From positions 1-32,329 of the forward strand of contig DATBFX010000248.1 in the NCBI GenBank assembly GCA_036558305.1: a DNA stretch of 32,329 nt, read 5' to 3'. A program made the position numbers and the translations under genes. The notes below the pieces were generated by a model. It ran no database searches, was not told the origin of the DNA, and saw only the letters and a list, made by a program, of their open reading frames with translations. This DNA comes from DATBFX01 sp036558305. GTDB taxonomy: Bacteria; Chloroflexota; Chloroflexia; Thermomicrobiales; UBA6265. Numbering within the stretch: position 1 is the first letter of the stretch; the number at the start of each line of letters is the position of its first letter. Shown here piece after piece: positions 1 through 6,864 of this stretch.

Positions 1-608
1 CCGTAGAGACCGGCGGCAAATCCTTCCCCGTAGCGATTCTCCTCGTAGCGGTCGGCGAAGGCCCCCAGTTTTTCGAAGTTGAGGCGGGCGTTGGCGGCGC
101 GGAGCGGGTCGACCGTCCAGACGATCTCGACGAACCCGCGCTCCAACGCGATCGCCGCCTGCAGCCGCTTCAGATCGGCACCCAGACCGAGCGACCGCAC
201 GCCGGCGCGGACCGCGAGGTATTCCGAGACGATCCGCGGGCGACGTCGAAAAAACCCGCCCCACCCGGCCGAGAAACCGACGAGTTCTTCGTCTCCTTCC
301 GGCGACCCGATGAAGGCCCCGATCACGTCGCCTCCGGTCTCGGAGACCGAGACGAGTTCACCCGCGTTGAGCAAGTCGAGATCGGAAACGCCGAAGACCT
401 CGCGTTGCAAGTCGTCGACCGGCAGGAGTTCCGCCAGGCGGCGAAGCAGACGAAAGCCGATTCGGTGCTCGCCAACGCGCTTGCTCCAACTCATCGGCTC
501 GCCGTGCGGCCCGCGCGGCTCGTCGTGGACGGCAAATCCGAGGTCGACCGCGGTTGGCGGCGTGGGGGTAGGTGCGGCGGGATCGACGTTCACTCCGTTT
601 CTGCTCAC
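1..608 (-). CDS. GNAT-family acetyltransferase, COG3375-like (3' end cut by window)
   Basis: The reading frame starts at GTG (608-606) and stays open to the window edge, giving about 202 residues with the C-terminus missing. An AGGAG sequence lies about 6 nt upstream of the GTG, which supports this start. The segment WTVDPLRAANARLNFEKLGA near the visible end matches the 'WT(F/V)DPL..xNA.fN..kLGa' signature of COG3375 predicted acetyltransferases. An upstream stretch, GAFIGSPEGDEELVGF, fits the core strands of the GNAT fold. These enzymes transfer an acetyl group from acetyl-CoA; the substrate cannot be told from the sequence. It is the last of three minus-strand genes and may be co-transcribed with the small gene 94 nt upstream. 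Confidence 0.75.
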   Translation of the reverse strand, partial: MSRNGVNVDPAAPTPTPPTAVDLGFAVHDEPRGPHGEPMSWSKRVGEHRIGFRLLRRLAELLPVDDLQREVFGVSDLDLLNAGELVSVSETGGDVIGAFIGSPEGDEELVGFSAGWGGFFRRRPRIVSEYLAVRAGVRSLGLGADLKRLQAAIALERGFVEIVWTVDPLRAANARLNFEKLGAFADRYEENRYGEGFAAGLY

Positions 609-702
609 GCCGGCTCCTCCCCAGCCGCCCTCGCAGGGCGTCTCCCAACGCCGGGACGTTTCGGCAGCCGCCGCGATGGCAACCGAGCGCCGGATCGACG
701 GT

Positions 703-960
703 TCAATCGTCGCGGCGGCCAAAAGCCAGAACTTCGGCCGCGGCCAGGCAGTCGTTGGCCACCGCCCGACCCTGGTCGAACAACACCGCCAGCAGATCGG
801 TCATCCCCTGCGCGTACCGCCGCGATGCTTCGATCCGCCACCGCGTCGACCCGGCTCCGGGATCGGCTCGCCCCCGGAGGTGCGCATCCTTGCGAAGCGC
901 GTTCGCGAGGAGGATGACCGCGAGTTCTCGTTGATCGTCGGTGATGGTTGGCTGCCCCAT
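703..960 (-). CDS. small conserved-looking hypothetical protein, 85 aa
   Basis: The ATG at 960-958 is preceded by an AGGGGG ribosome binding site 5-7 nt upstream, and the frame closes with TGA at 703. The protein is soluble, without signal peptide or membrane segment. Its middle (about residues 38-80) reads as two amphipathic helices, with motifs such as RYAQGMTDLLAVLFDQGRA and CLAAAEVLAFG. I do not recognise a family. It lies between the lipoprotein gene (stop at 1014) and the acetyltransferase gene on the same strand, so a three-gene transcript is plausible. A longer in-frame reading through the lipoprotein region exists but is a shadow of that gene. Confidence 0.55.
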   Translation of the reverse strand: MGQPTITDDQRELAVILLANALRKDAHLRGRADPGAGSTRWRIEASRRYAQGMTDLLAVLFDQGRAVANDCLAAAEVLAFGRRDD

Positions 961-1013
961 CGCGCCCCCTGTTGGACAATCACGCACGCGTCGCCACCCG
1001 ATCGTTCGGTGTG

Positions 1014-1895
1014 TTACGACCGACCCACGATCGGCGTCGCGCCGCTCGGCGCCTCGATCGTCAGCGGTAGGTTGTAGGTGAACACCGTCGTCGTCGCCTG
1101 CCCGCCGGCGCGGGTCTCCAGCGAGCACGGCAAATCGTCCGCACCAAGAGCAAGGATGATCTCGATCCGCTCGCCGGTCTGGGTGGTATCGGCGACTCGG
1201 TACGTGGCACAGGCGCGCCCGTCCACCGTTGTCTGACCGAGCGGGACGGCGTCGCGCGCGCGCTCTTGGCGCGACAGACCCGAATACGGCGCGGTCGGCG
1301 GGGCCAGGAGGTCGGCGTAAAACTCCCCGGCGGGAGGAGTGCCGGCGAAGGCGGCCGGATCCACCGCGACCCAGGCGTCGGGATCGCCGCGACTTGGGCT
1401 CAAACCAGGGGCGAGCGGTCCGCGTGCATAGACCTTGCCTCCGACCGCGATCACCTCGTATTGGCCGACACCGTCGAGACGAGCGAGCCGATGCTTGCGG
1501 TCCGGCAGAACGACCTCGTCGATCGTTTCGACGGCACCCGGTCCGGCCACGCCGGATGCGGCGGTGACGGCGGGCGAGCCCGTTTTGCCCGGTTCGCCGC
1601 CGGCCGTCGTCGTCACGGCACGGTAGGTCGTCACACCGACCCAGGCAGCGCCGATGCGATCGGCCAGTGTGCCGACGGTGAGTCCGCTGCCGGTGACGGT
1701 GCTGGTGACGGCGGTCGCGCTTCCCGTTACCGGCACCGTCGTGGTCGACGTCGGTTTGGCGGTCTCCTTGCCGCAGGCCGCCAGGGTGCCGAGGATGGTC
1801 AGCGCGCCCAGTCCGACCGCGACGAAGCGTCGAATCGAGGTCGAGTGCCGTGGCTGCCGGCGCACCCATCGGCGAGTGCACATGCTTTGGACCAA
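1014..1895 (-). CDS. putative lipoprotein (293 aa)
   Basis: A basic N-terminus (RRWVRRQPRHS) is followed by a hydrophobic stretch ending in the lipobox LAAC, with the lipidated Cys at residue 41. The mature part begins with a Thr/Ser/Val-rich spacer to about residue 75. The remainder is rich in beta strands (for example VGQYEVIAVGGKVYARG and TTVDGRACATYRVADT), consistent with the curved-sheet fold of LolA/LppX-type lipoproteins, but I cannot assign a family. The chosen start is TTG at 1895 because AGGAG sits 6 nt upstream; an in-frame ATG at 1883 lacks a ribosome binding site at proper distance. Lipidation would tether the protein to the outer face of the cytoplasmic membrane. Confidence 0.75.
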   Translation of the reverse strand: MVQSMCTRRWVRRQPRHSTSIRRFVAVGLGALTILGTLAACGKETAKPTSTTTVPVTGSATAVTSTVTGSGLTVGTLADRIGAAWVGVTTYRAVTTTAGGEPGKTGSPAVTAASGVAGPGAVETIDEVVLPDRKHRLARLDGVGQYEVIAVGGKVYARGPLAPGLSPSRGDPDAWVAVDPAAFAGTPPAGEFYADLLAPPTAPYSGLSRQERARDAVPLGQTTVDGRACATYRVADTTQTGERIEIILALGADDLPCSLETRAGGQATTTVFTYNLPLTIEAPSGATPIVGRS

Positions 1896-2190
1896 ATCGG
1901 GCTCCTGTGGTTTGGGGAGCGATGCGGGCCATCGCGCAAGCCTACCAGAGGCGCCTGCACGGGGCGCGAAATCGGATCGATTCCGGGCACACGCGTCTCA
2001 CAAATCCGGCGATCGCGCGTCCTACAGACGTACGCGCACCGAGGTCGGTACGCCGGCACCGACGGCGGGGCGCGACGACAGGAATCGGCGCTATTTACCG
2101 CGATTCGAGCGGACGACGGACGGTCAACCGGCGTCCTCCCAGACCCGCAGTTTCATCCTCGGGATCCTGTTCTGTTCGTGGAGGACCGTG

Positions 2191-2391
2191 ATGACGATTG
2201 CAATTGGTCGCCGCCGGCTCATTTTCTCCCTCATCGTCGCCCCGTCGTGCCCGAAGACCATCGACATCCCGATGGCACACAACGCGACCGACGACGAACT
2301 GGCCCGTCTGAACAGCACCATCAGCGCCATGGAAGACCGGCGCCGGTGGGAAGCGTCCGCGATCCTCTACGGCGGCATGCGCCCCCGCTAA
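2191..2391 (+). CDS. small hypothetical protein, 66 aa
   Basis: The ATG at 2191 has GGAGG 6 nt upstream. The last 39 codons have strong G/C in third positions, as in neighbouring genes, and encode a polar helical segment (DDELARLNSTISAMEDRRR followed by WEASAILYGG). The first 27 codons are more basic and hydrophobic and have weaker codon bias. An internal ATG at 2272 would give a 39-aa product but has no clear ribosome binding site. No family is recognised. It is the first of three closely spaced small plus-strand genes ending at the terminator near 3000. A minus-strand frame over the same DNA (2124-2330) is a less likely alternative. Confidence 0.45.
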   Translation: MTIAIGRRRLIFSLIVAPSCPKTIDIPMAHNATDDELARLNSTISAMEDRRRWEASAILYGGMRPR

Positions 2392-2410
2392 CACCACCTT
2401 CGCCAGAAAT

Positions 2411-2447
2411 CCGCGGGCACCGTGCCGCAGACACGGCTCGCCCGCGG
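2411..2447 (+). other. intergenic hairpin between small genes
   Basis: CCGCGGGC (2411-2418) pairs perfectly with GCCCGCGG (2440-2447). An inner stem forms between CCGTG (2420-2424) and CACGG (2432-2436). No T-run follows, so it could be a partial terminator, an RNA processing or stability element, or chance pairing in GC-rich DNA. Confidence 0.4.
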
Positions 2448-2520
2448 GCCACCAGTCCACGCGATTCTCACCTTGAATGCCGAGCTGCAGCGCGCTGGCG
2501 TCTGCCGAAAGGCAGGAATG

Positions 2521-2727
2521 ATGCTTCCATACAGTGCACACGACGTCTTGCGTGTGGTGCGCCACGAGTTGGCTCCCGACGACGAACGACGCGACGGTGC
2601 TCACCTGGCCGCCGATATCGGGCGCGACGACGACCTTCCGTGTGGTCCCGACCGGCGGCACGATGGAGGCGGTCTTCGGTTCCCATTGACCTTTTTGCGG
2701 GGCCTCGTGCTCCTGCGCGGCGTTTAG
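2521..2727 (+). CDS. 68-aa small protein, paralogue of the gene at 4749-4955
   Basis: The first 38 residues (pattern LPYSAHDVLRVVRHE then DDERRDGAHLAADI) align without gaps with the 68-aa product of the minus-strand gene at 4749-4955. Both proteins are exactly 68 aa from this start. Shared positions include P-Y-x-A-x-D, R-V-x-R-x-E, P-x-DERR-x-GAH, A-x-DI-x-RD. The C-terminal 30 residues diverge but both end in a short hydrophobic stretch (FPLTFLRGLVLLRGV here). AAAGG lies 8 nt before this ATG and 5 nt before an adjacent in-frame ATG at 2518, so the start could be one codon earlier. No known family is recognised. The conserved charged block suggests a small cytoplasmic binding protein, which is inference. 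Confidence 0.65.
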   Translation: MLPYSAHDVLRVVRHELAPDDERRDGAHLAADIGRDDDLPCGPDRRHDGGGLRFPLTFLRGLVLLRGV

Positions 2728-2812
2728 CCCCGCCTCTTCGATCGTCGCTTCTCTCGTACCCACTCGCGTCGCCGTTTGACCCGGATTCCGCGGCTCATCC
2801 AGGAGAAGCAAC

Positions 2813-2932
2813 ATGGCCACCGGCGTTTTCCTCCTCGTCTTCTTCGGCATCGCGCTCGTCGCGCTCGACCTGGCCGCGTTGCGTTTCGGTGCCGATTCCC
2901 GGTCGCGCGACGACCGGCCCAATTGGTGGTAG
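2813..2932 (+). CDS. 39-aa single-pass membrane protein
   Basis: An AGGAG ribosome binding site lies 8 nt before the ATG at 2813. The product starts MATGVFLLVFFGIALVALD, one clear transmembrane helix (about residues 4-23), followed by LAALRFGADSRSRDDRPNWW, a short polar tail ending in two Trp. The tail should face the cytoplasm or lie at the membrane interface; topology is not determined. Codon use matches the surrounding genes. It is the third gene of a small-protein cluster and ends 61 nt before a strong terminator. I recognise no named family, although the RFG.DSR..DRPNWW pattern has the look of a conserved motif. Confidence 0.6.
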   Translation: MATGVFLLVFFGIALVALDLAALRFGADSRSRDDRPNWW

Positions 2933-2993
2933 TTCTGCTCAACATCGATCACTTCTTTTCCCTCCCTCCTTTCCCTCCCTCCCCACCCCACGC

Positions 2994-3034
2994 GACGACC
3001 GGGCGGCTCCCACAGCCGCCCGGTCGTCTCTTTG
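2994..3034 (+). terminator. Rho-independent terminator after the small-protein cluster
   Basis: A perfect 15-bp stem joins 2994-3008 and 3014-3028 around the loop CCCAC and is followed by TCTTTG. It lies 61 nt after the 39-aa gene and upstream of the DUF4397 gene, so it should separate the two transcripts. Confidence 0.8.
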
Positions 3035-3182
3035 TGACTGCCCGTTCTGCCGTCAGGGGTCTTCTGGCATAGCTCCTGCTTAAGCCTGCGCGGTTAGCGA
3101 CGGCCACGGCCGAACCGGGACACGGGTGCGTTTCTGCAGGGAGCCGAGGGGATGCCGGAAGCGGCGAAGAAAGGACACATCG

Positions 3183-4676
3183 ATGGAGACCACGCCTACG
3201 CGGAGACCGGCGGGTCCGATCTGCCGCGTTCTGGCCGCCTGCTTGCTCATGACCGGCGCCCTGGTCGCGGTGGTGGGACGCGGCGGTCCGGCGTACGCGC
3301 AGGACGTTACCAAGACCGACGCCACGGTGCGCGTTGTTCACGCCTCGCCCGGTGCCCCCAATCTCGACGTCCTGATCGATGGACAGCCGGTCGTCAAGGA
3401 TCTCGCCTTCGGTGCCGCGACCGAATACTTCGCGGTTCCGGGCGGCGACCACAAGATCCAAATCACCCCGACCGGTCAAGGTGCGGACGCCGCGCTCATC
3501 GACTCCGATCTCAACGTCGACGCCGGCGACGCCTACGTCTTCGTCGCCATGGACCGGCTCAACGACATCGAAGGCAAACTCCTTAAAGTCAACCTCGACA
3601 GCCTCGATCAAGGTAAGTCGCGGGTCCGCCTCATCCATGCCTCACCGGACGCCGGCAAGATCGACCTGTCCGTGACCGGAGGCGACCAACTCTTCGGCGG
3701 CGTCAGTTTCAAGGACTCCACCGACTACAAGGACGTCGACGCCGGCACCTACAGTCTGGACGCCAAGAACAGCGACGACGGTCGCGTGCTGCTGACCGCC
3801 CAGAACATCGACTTCGCGGACGGTCAGGTCTACGACGTCGTCTTGCTAGGCCAAATCGCCGACAACAGCCTGGCCCTGCTGCCGCTGGCGACGGTCGTCT
3901 CCGTGCCGTGCACGCAGGTCCTCGGGCTCGACGGTGGCGCCGACGATTCCTGCGTGCGCATCGTCCACGCCGCGCCGGGAACTTCGCAGGTAGACCTCTA
4001 CGTCAACGACTCGGCGCTCGCGAAGGGGCTCGCCTTCGGCAAGGCGACCGACTTCATCGCGGTGCCGAAGGGCGACCAGCACAAACTGCAGGTGATCGCG
4101 GCCGGCGGTACACCGGGTGACAACGACCTCCTCGACGACGACCTGAGCTTCGACAGCCGCAAAGCCTACGAGGTCGTCATCACCGGCAACCCCGACGACC
4201 TGCAGGCCAAGAACGCCGAAATCGACCTCTCGCCGCTGCCCGCCGGCCAGGCACGCGTGCGCGTGATCCATGCCTCACCGGACACGGGCGGCGTCGACGT
4301 CGTCGTCGCCGACGGACCGACCCTGTTCGGCGGGGTCGACTACCGCGACGTCACCGACGACAAGACCGTCGACGCGGGGGCGTACAAACTCCAACTCAAG
4401 AACGGCGACACTGTCGTCCTGACCGGAGACGTCACGTTCGACGCCGGCACGGTCTACGACGTGATCGTCATCGGCCGCAGCGACGACAACTCCCTCGCGC
4501 TCCTGGTCCTCTCCGCGCAGGCGCTTGTCCGCGAAGGCGGGGTGGCAACACCCGAATCGCAGGGGACCGCCACGGCCGGCACCGCCGAGGCGACCGTCGT
4601 CGACGCCACCGTCGCACCGGGTGAGCAGACGGTTGTGCCGACCGCGGGTGGGGTTGAACCCACGGCGACGCCATAG
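3183..4676 (+). CDS. secreted protein with two pairs of DUF4397 repeats (497 aa)
   Basis: The ATG at 3183 has AAAGGA about 9 nt upstream. A Sec signal peptide (residues 1 to about 39) ends at AYA|Q. Residues about 47-250 and 257-442 are two DUF4397 regions, each made of two related halves. Each half starts with the family signature (VRVVHASPGAPNLDV, VRLIHASPDAGKIDL, VRIVHAAPGTSQVDL, VRVIHASPDTGGVDV) and continues with a (L/V)xFGxxT(D/E)Y-type strand. The last ~50 residues are a disordered Thr/Ala/Pro tail with no sorting signal or membrane anchor. DUF4397 proteins are exported beta-rich proteins of uncertain function, probably acting at the cell surface or in its matrix. The gene stands alone between two hairpin terminators. 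Confidence 0.88.
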   Translation: METTPTRRPAGPICRVLAACLLMTGALVAVVGRGGPAYAQDVTKTDATVRVVHASPGAPNLDVLIDGQPVVKDLAFGAATEYFAVPGGDHKIQITPTGQGADAALIDSDLNVDAGDAYVFVAMDRLNDIEGKLLKVNLDSLDQGKSRVRLIHASPDAGKIDLSVTGGDQLFGGVSFKDSTDYKDVDAGTYSLDAKNSDDGRVLLTAQNIDFADGQVYDVVLLGQIADNSLALLPLATVVSVPCTQVLGLDGGADDSCVRIVHAAPGTSQVDLYVNDSALAKGLAFGKATDFIAVPKGDQHKLQVIAAGGTPGDNDLLDDDLSFDSRKAYEVVITGNPDDLQAKNAEIDLSPLPAGQARVRVIHASPDTGGVDVVVADGPTLFGGVDYRDVTDDKTVDAGAYKLQLKNGDTVVLTGDVTFDAGTVYDVIVIGRSDDNSLALLVLSAQALVREGGVATPESQGTATAGTAEATVVDATVAPGEQTVVPTAGGVEPTATP

Positions 4677-4698
4677 CGGCGTCCCTCGACAAGAAGGC

Positions 4699-4732
4699 GA
4701 CGGCACCGGTGGCGCCAGCCGCCGGTGCCGTC
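4699..4732. terminator. hairpin between convergent genes
   Basis: GACGGCACCGG (4699-4709) pairs perfectly with CCGGTGCCGTC (4722-4732). It lies 22 nt after the DUF4397 stop and 16 nt after the end of the convergent minus-strand 68-aa gene. No T-run is present; it may act in both directions. Confidence 0.5.
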
Positions 4733-4748
4733 GTGCGTGGCGCCCCCG

Positions 4749-4955
4749 TTACAGACCGCGAGCCACGCTCAGAGCGCTCAAGAAAAGCGGGCGCAGGGAG
4801 AACCGTTCGCCCTTGTTGGGGGTATCGCCGTCTTCCGGTCGGTCCTCGTCGCGTCGGATGTCGCGGGCGATGTGTGCACCGTGGCGGCGCTCGTCTTCCG
4901 GGGTCATCTCGTAGCGCATGACGCGCACTAAGTCGAGTGCATTGTAGGGAACCAT
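4749..4955 (-). CDS. 68-aa small protein, paralogue of the gene at 2521-2727
   Basis: The ATG at 4955 has GGAGG about 8 nt upstream and the frame ends with TAA at 4749. The N-terminal 38 residues (VPYNALDLVRVMRYE then PEDERRHGAHIARDI) align gap-free with the other 68-aa protein of this window. The second half is more polar (EDGDTPNKGERF) and ends with the hydrophobic stretch LFLSALSVARG. Two same-length copies in opposite orientation on either side of the DUF4397 gene indicate a duplicated small family rather than chance open frames. I know of no assigned function. Confidence 0.7.
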   Translation of the reverse strand: MVPYNALDLVRVMRYEMTPEDERRHGAHIARDIRRDEDRPEDGDTPNKGERFSLRPLFLSALSVARGL

Positions 4956-5146
4956 TACCAGTCCTCCGCTTGTCCAGAGCACATCCGATGACCCGGTGCC
5001 GGAGGGCCGGATCGCCGCCGGCTGGGAGTCAGGCGACACCCACAGACTACCGGCGATTGGCAGTCAGGTCGTCGTGCGGAGGATCGAATCGCGGTTTATC
5101 GTTTTGGGCAGCGGTTTATGCGGAATTATGGCGACTTGTGGAAAGG

Positions 5147-5175
5147 GCGAGGGCGCCGGAGTTCGGCGCCCTCGC
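5147..5175 (-). terminator. terminator after the L,D-transpeptidase gene
   Basis: A perfect 12-bp stem (5147-5158 with 5164-5175) with a 5-nt loop lies 32 nt beyond the stop codon at 5208. On the minus strand it is followed by CCCTTTCC, a weak pyrimidine tail. Confidence 0.65.
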
Positions 5176-5207
5176 ATCGCGGAAACGACATTGACGAAGC
5201 AGCGCGA

Positions 5208-6641
5208 TCAGTAGTGGATCACCACCGGTGTGCCGATCGGGGTCCAGTAGTAGAGCCATTCGGCGAAGTCGAGGGGAAGGTTGACGCAGCCGTGGCTCAT
5301 GACGTGGCCGAAGTTGTTGTGCCAGTAGGTGCCGTGGAGAGCGTGACCCCAGTCGGTGAAGTACATCACCCACGGCACGTCCGGCACGTAGTAGCACTCG
5401 CCCTGGATGCAGCCCGACATCGTCTGGCTCTCCAGTTTGGTGTTGACGTACCAGGTGCCGGTGGGGGTCTCGAAGCCGGGGCGACCGGTGCTGACGTAGG
5501 TCTCGTTGATGCGCTGGCCGTTTTGCCAGGCGATCAGGTACTGGGTGCTGAGGTTGACCTCGATCCACTTCGCGCCGCCGAACGGATCGGGTGGCGCCTT
5601 CGGGCAGCGCACCGTGATGTTGCCGGCCGAGGTGACGACCTTCACCCCCTCTTTGTCGTACGCGGCGTTGGTCAGGATGTAGCTGGTGGTCAGGACGTGG
5701 TTGGTGGCGCCCCCGCCCGAGGTCCAGTACTTCGTCTTGGTCGAGGAGATCTTCTGGTTGACGACGAACGGTTCGCTGGCCGTCGGCTGATAGAGCGTCG
5801 TGATCGATTTGACGACGATCGCGGTGAAGCCGTTGTTGGTGACGCGGATCTTTTCCGGATCGGAGGTGCAGTTGATCGTGACCTTGATCTGGGCGGTCGT
5901 CGTCGGCGGGGCCTTCGGGCAGTGGGTCGTGACCTCCCCGACCGACGTCTGGATGACGACGCCTTCCTTTTCCCACGCCGAGTCGTTGAGGAAGAGGCGG
6001 TTGACGAGCATGGTGACGCCGCTGGCGGTCGGACCCGCAAACCAGTCGCGCGACTTGCCCGCCCAGATCTTTTTGTTGGTGGCGAAGGGTTCGGATTTGA
6101 GCGGCGAGTAGATCGACCCGATCGATTGGACGATGATCGAGCGTTGTCCGTTGTTCGTGACGGTGATCTTCTCGGGATTCGACCGGCAGTTGAGCCTGAC
6201 TTTGATGTCGTCGACCGTCGTGACCAGCGTCGGCTGCGGTGTCACGTCCTGCGACTTGACCTGCGTTTTCGACGTCGCTTCGGCGGTGCCCACGTCGCCC
6301 TTCGGCGTTCCCGTGCTCGTCGGCGTGGGTGTGTTGGTCGGCGTCTGGGTCGGGATCGCCTCGTCGGTCGGGGTCGCCGTCTCGGTCGCCGTCGCCTCGT
6401 CCGTGGGCGTCGCTTCTTCGGTCGGAGTCGATTCTTCGGTGGGGGTTGCCGTGTCGGTGGGTGTGGCTTCGCCGGTTTGGTCCTCGGTCAGGTCGGCGTC
6501 GGGGGTCGCGTCGGAGGAATCGGTGACCGCCGTCTGGTCGCCGTTGCCGTCCTGGGCGAAGACTGGAGCAACCGCGCCGCTGCCCACGATCGGGGCAAGC
6601 AGCAGTGCAAGCAAGACGATCCAGGTCGCGCGGCGCGCCAT
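5208..6641 (-). CDS. secreted L,D-transpeptidase (YkuD domain) with two Ig-like repeats, 477 aa
   Basis: A GGGAGGG ribosome binding site precedes the ATG at 6641. Residues 1-29 are a Sec signal peptide (PVFA|Q). Residues ~30-140 are a disordered Thr/Pro/Glu-rich linker built on TPTEEA/TPTDEA units. Two homologous beta domains follow at ~142-240 and ~247-345, each starting IKV.(L/I)NC.S(N/D)PEKI.VTNNG and ending with CPKAPP; each has Cys near both ends that could pair. Residues ~355-477 are the YkuD catalytic domain with the signature SHGCVNLP; the nucleophile is Cys452, with His450 and an upstream His in the HGTYWH motif. Such enzymes form 3-3 cross-links in peptidoglycan or attach proteins to it. 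The repeats probably position the enzyme in the wall (inference). Confidence 0.93.
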   Translation of the reverse strand: MARRATWIVLLALLLAPIVGSGAVAPVFAQDGNGDQTAVTDSSDATPDADLTEDQTGEATPTDTATPTEESTPTEEATPTDEATATETATPTDEAIPTQTPTNTPTPTSTGTPKGDVGTAEATSKTQVKSQDVTPQPTLVTTVDDIKVRLNCRSNPEKITVTNNGQRSIIVQSIGSIYSPLKSEPFATNKKIWAGKSRDWFAGPTASGVTMLVNRLFLNDSAWEKEGVVIQTSVGEVTTHCPKAPPTTTAQIKVTINCTSDPEKIRVTNNGFTAIVVKSITTLYQPTASEPFVVNQKISSTKTKYWTSGGGATNHVLTTSYILTNAAYDKEGVKVVTSAGNITVRCPKAPPDPFGGAKWIEVNLSTQYLIAWQNGQRINETYVSTGRPGFETPTGTWYVNTKLESQTMSGCIQGECYYVPDVPWVMYFTDWGHALHGTYWHNNFGHVMSHGCVNLPLDFAEWLYYWTPIGTPVVIHY

Positions 6642-6714
6642 GGTCCCTCCCCCAGGAAACGAGTGTTCCTTCCCCGCCCCGGCCGTACGCAGGGGCTTCG
6701 TCTTCCCGCTCCCG

Positions 6715-6742
6715 ATTCTACACGACGTTCAGGAACGGGCAA
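6715..6742 (-). promoter_or_regulatory. sigma70-type promoter for the L,D-transpeptidase gene
   Basis: Reading the minus strand, TTGCCC (6742-6737) and TAGAAT (6720-6715) are separated by 16 nt. The predicted start lies about 66 nt before the coding start at 6641. Two TTGACA hexamers lie further upstream but have no suitable -10 partner. Confidence 0.5.
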
Positions 6743-6864
6743 GCGTTTCCTGGCATCAATTTTGAGTCGTGCGAGGCGAAAATCGGATGTCAAGCGCGCG
6801 GAGCGTGTGTCAACGGCGCAACAGGGAAAGCTCCTTCGCTACATCCAGGATCGTGTCGGACCCG

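Noticed and set aside
2095..2991. A 298-codon minus-strand open frame over the small-gene cluster
   Set aside because: It lacks a recognisable motif and conflicts with three plus-strand frames that have ribosome binding sites and a shared terminator. One of those frames has a paralogue.
1266..3083. A 605-codon plus-strand open frame
   Set aside because: It crosses the lipoprotein gene and the small-gene cluster, has no domain-like sequence, and is Arg/Gly/Pro-rich as expected for an off-frame reading of GC-rich DNA.
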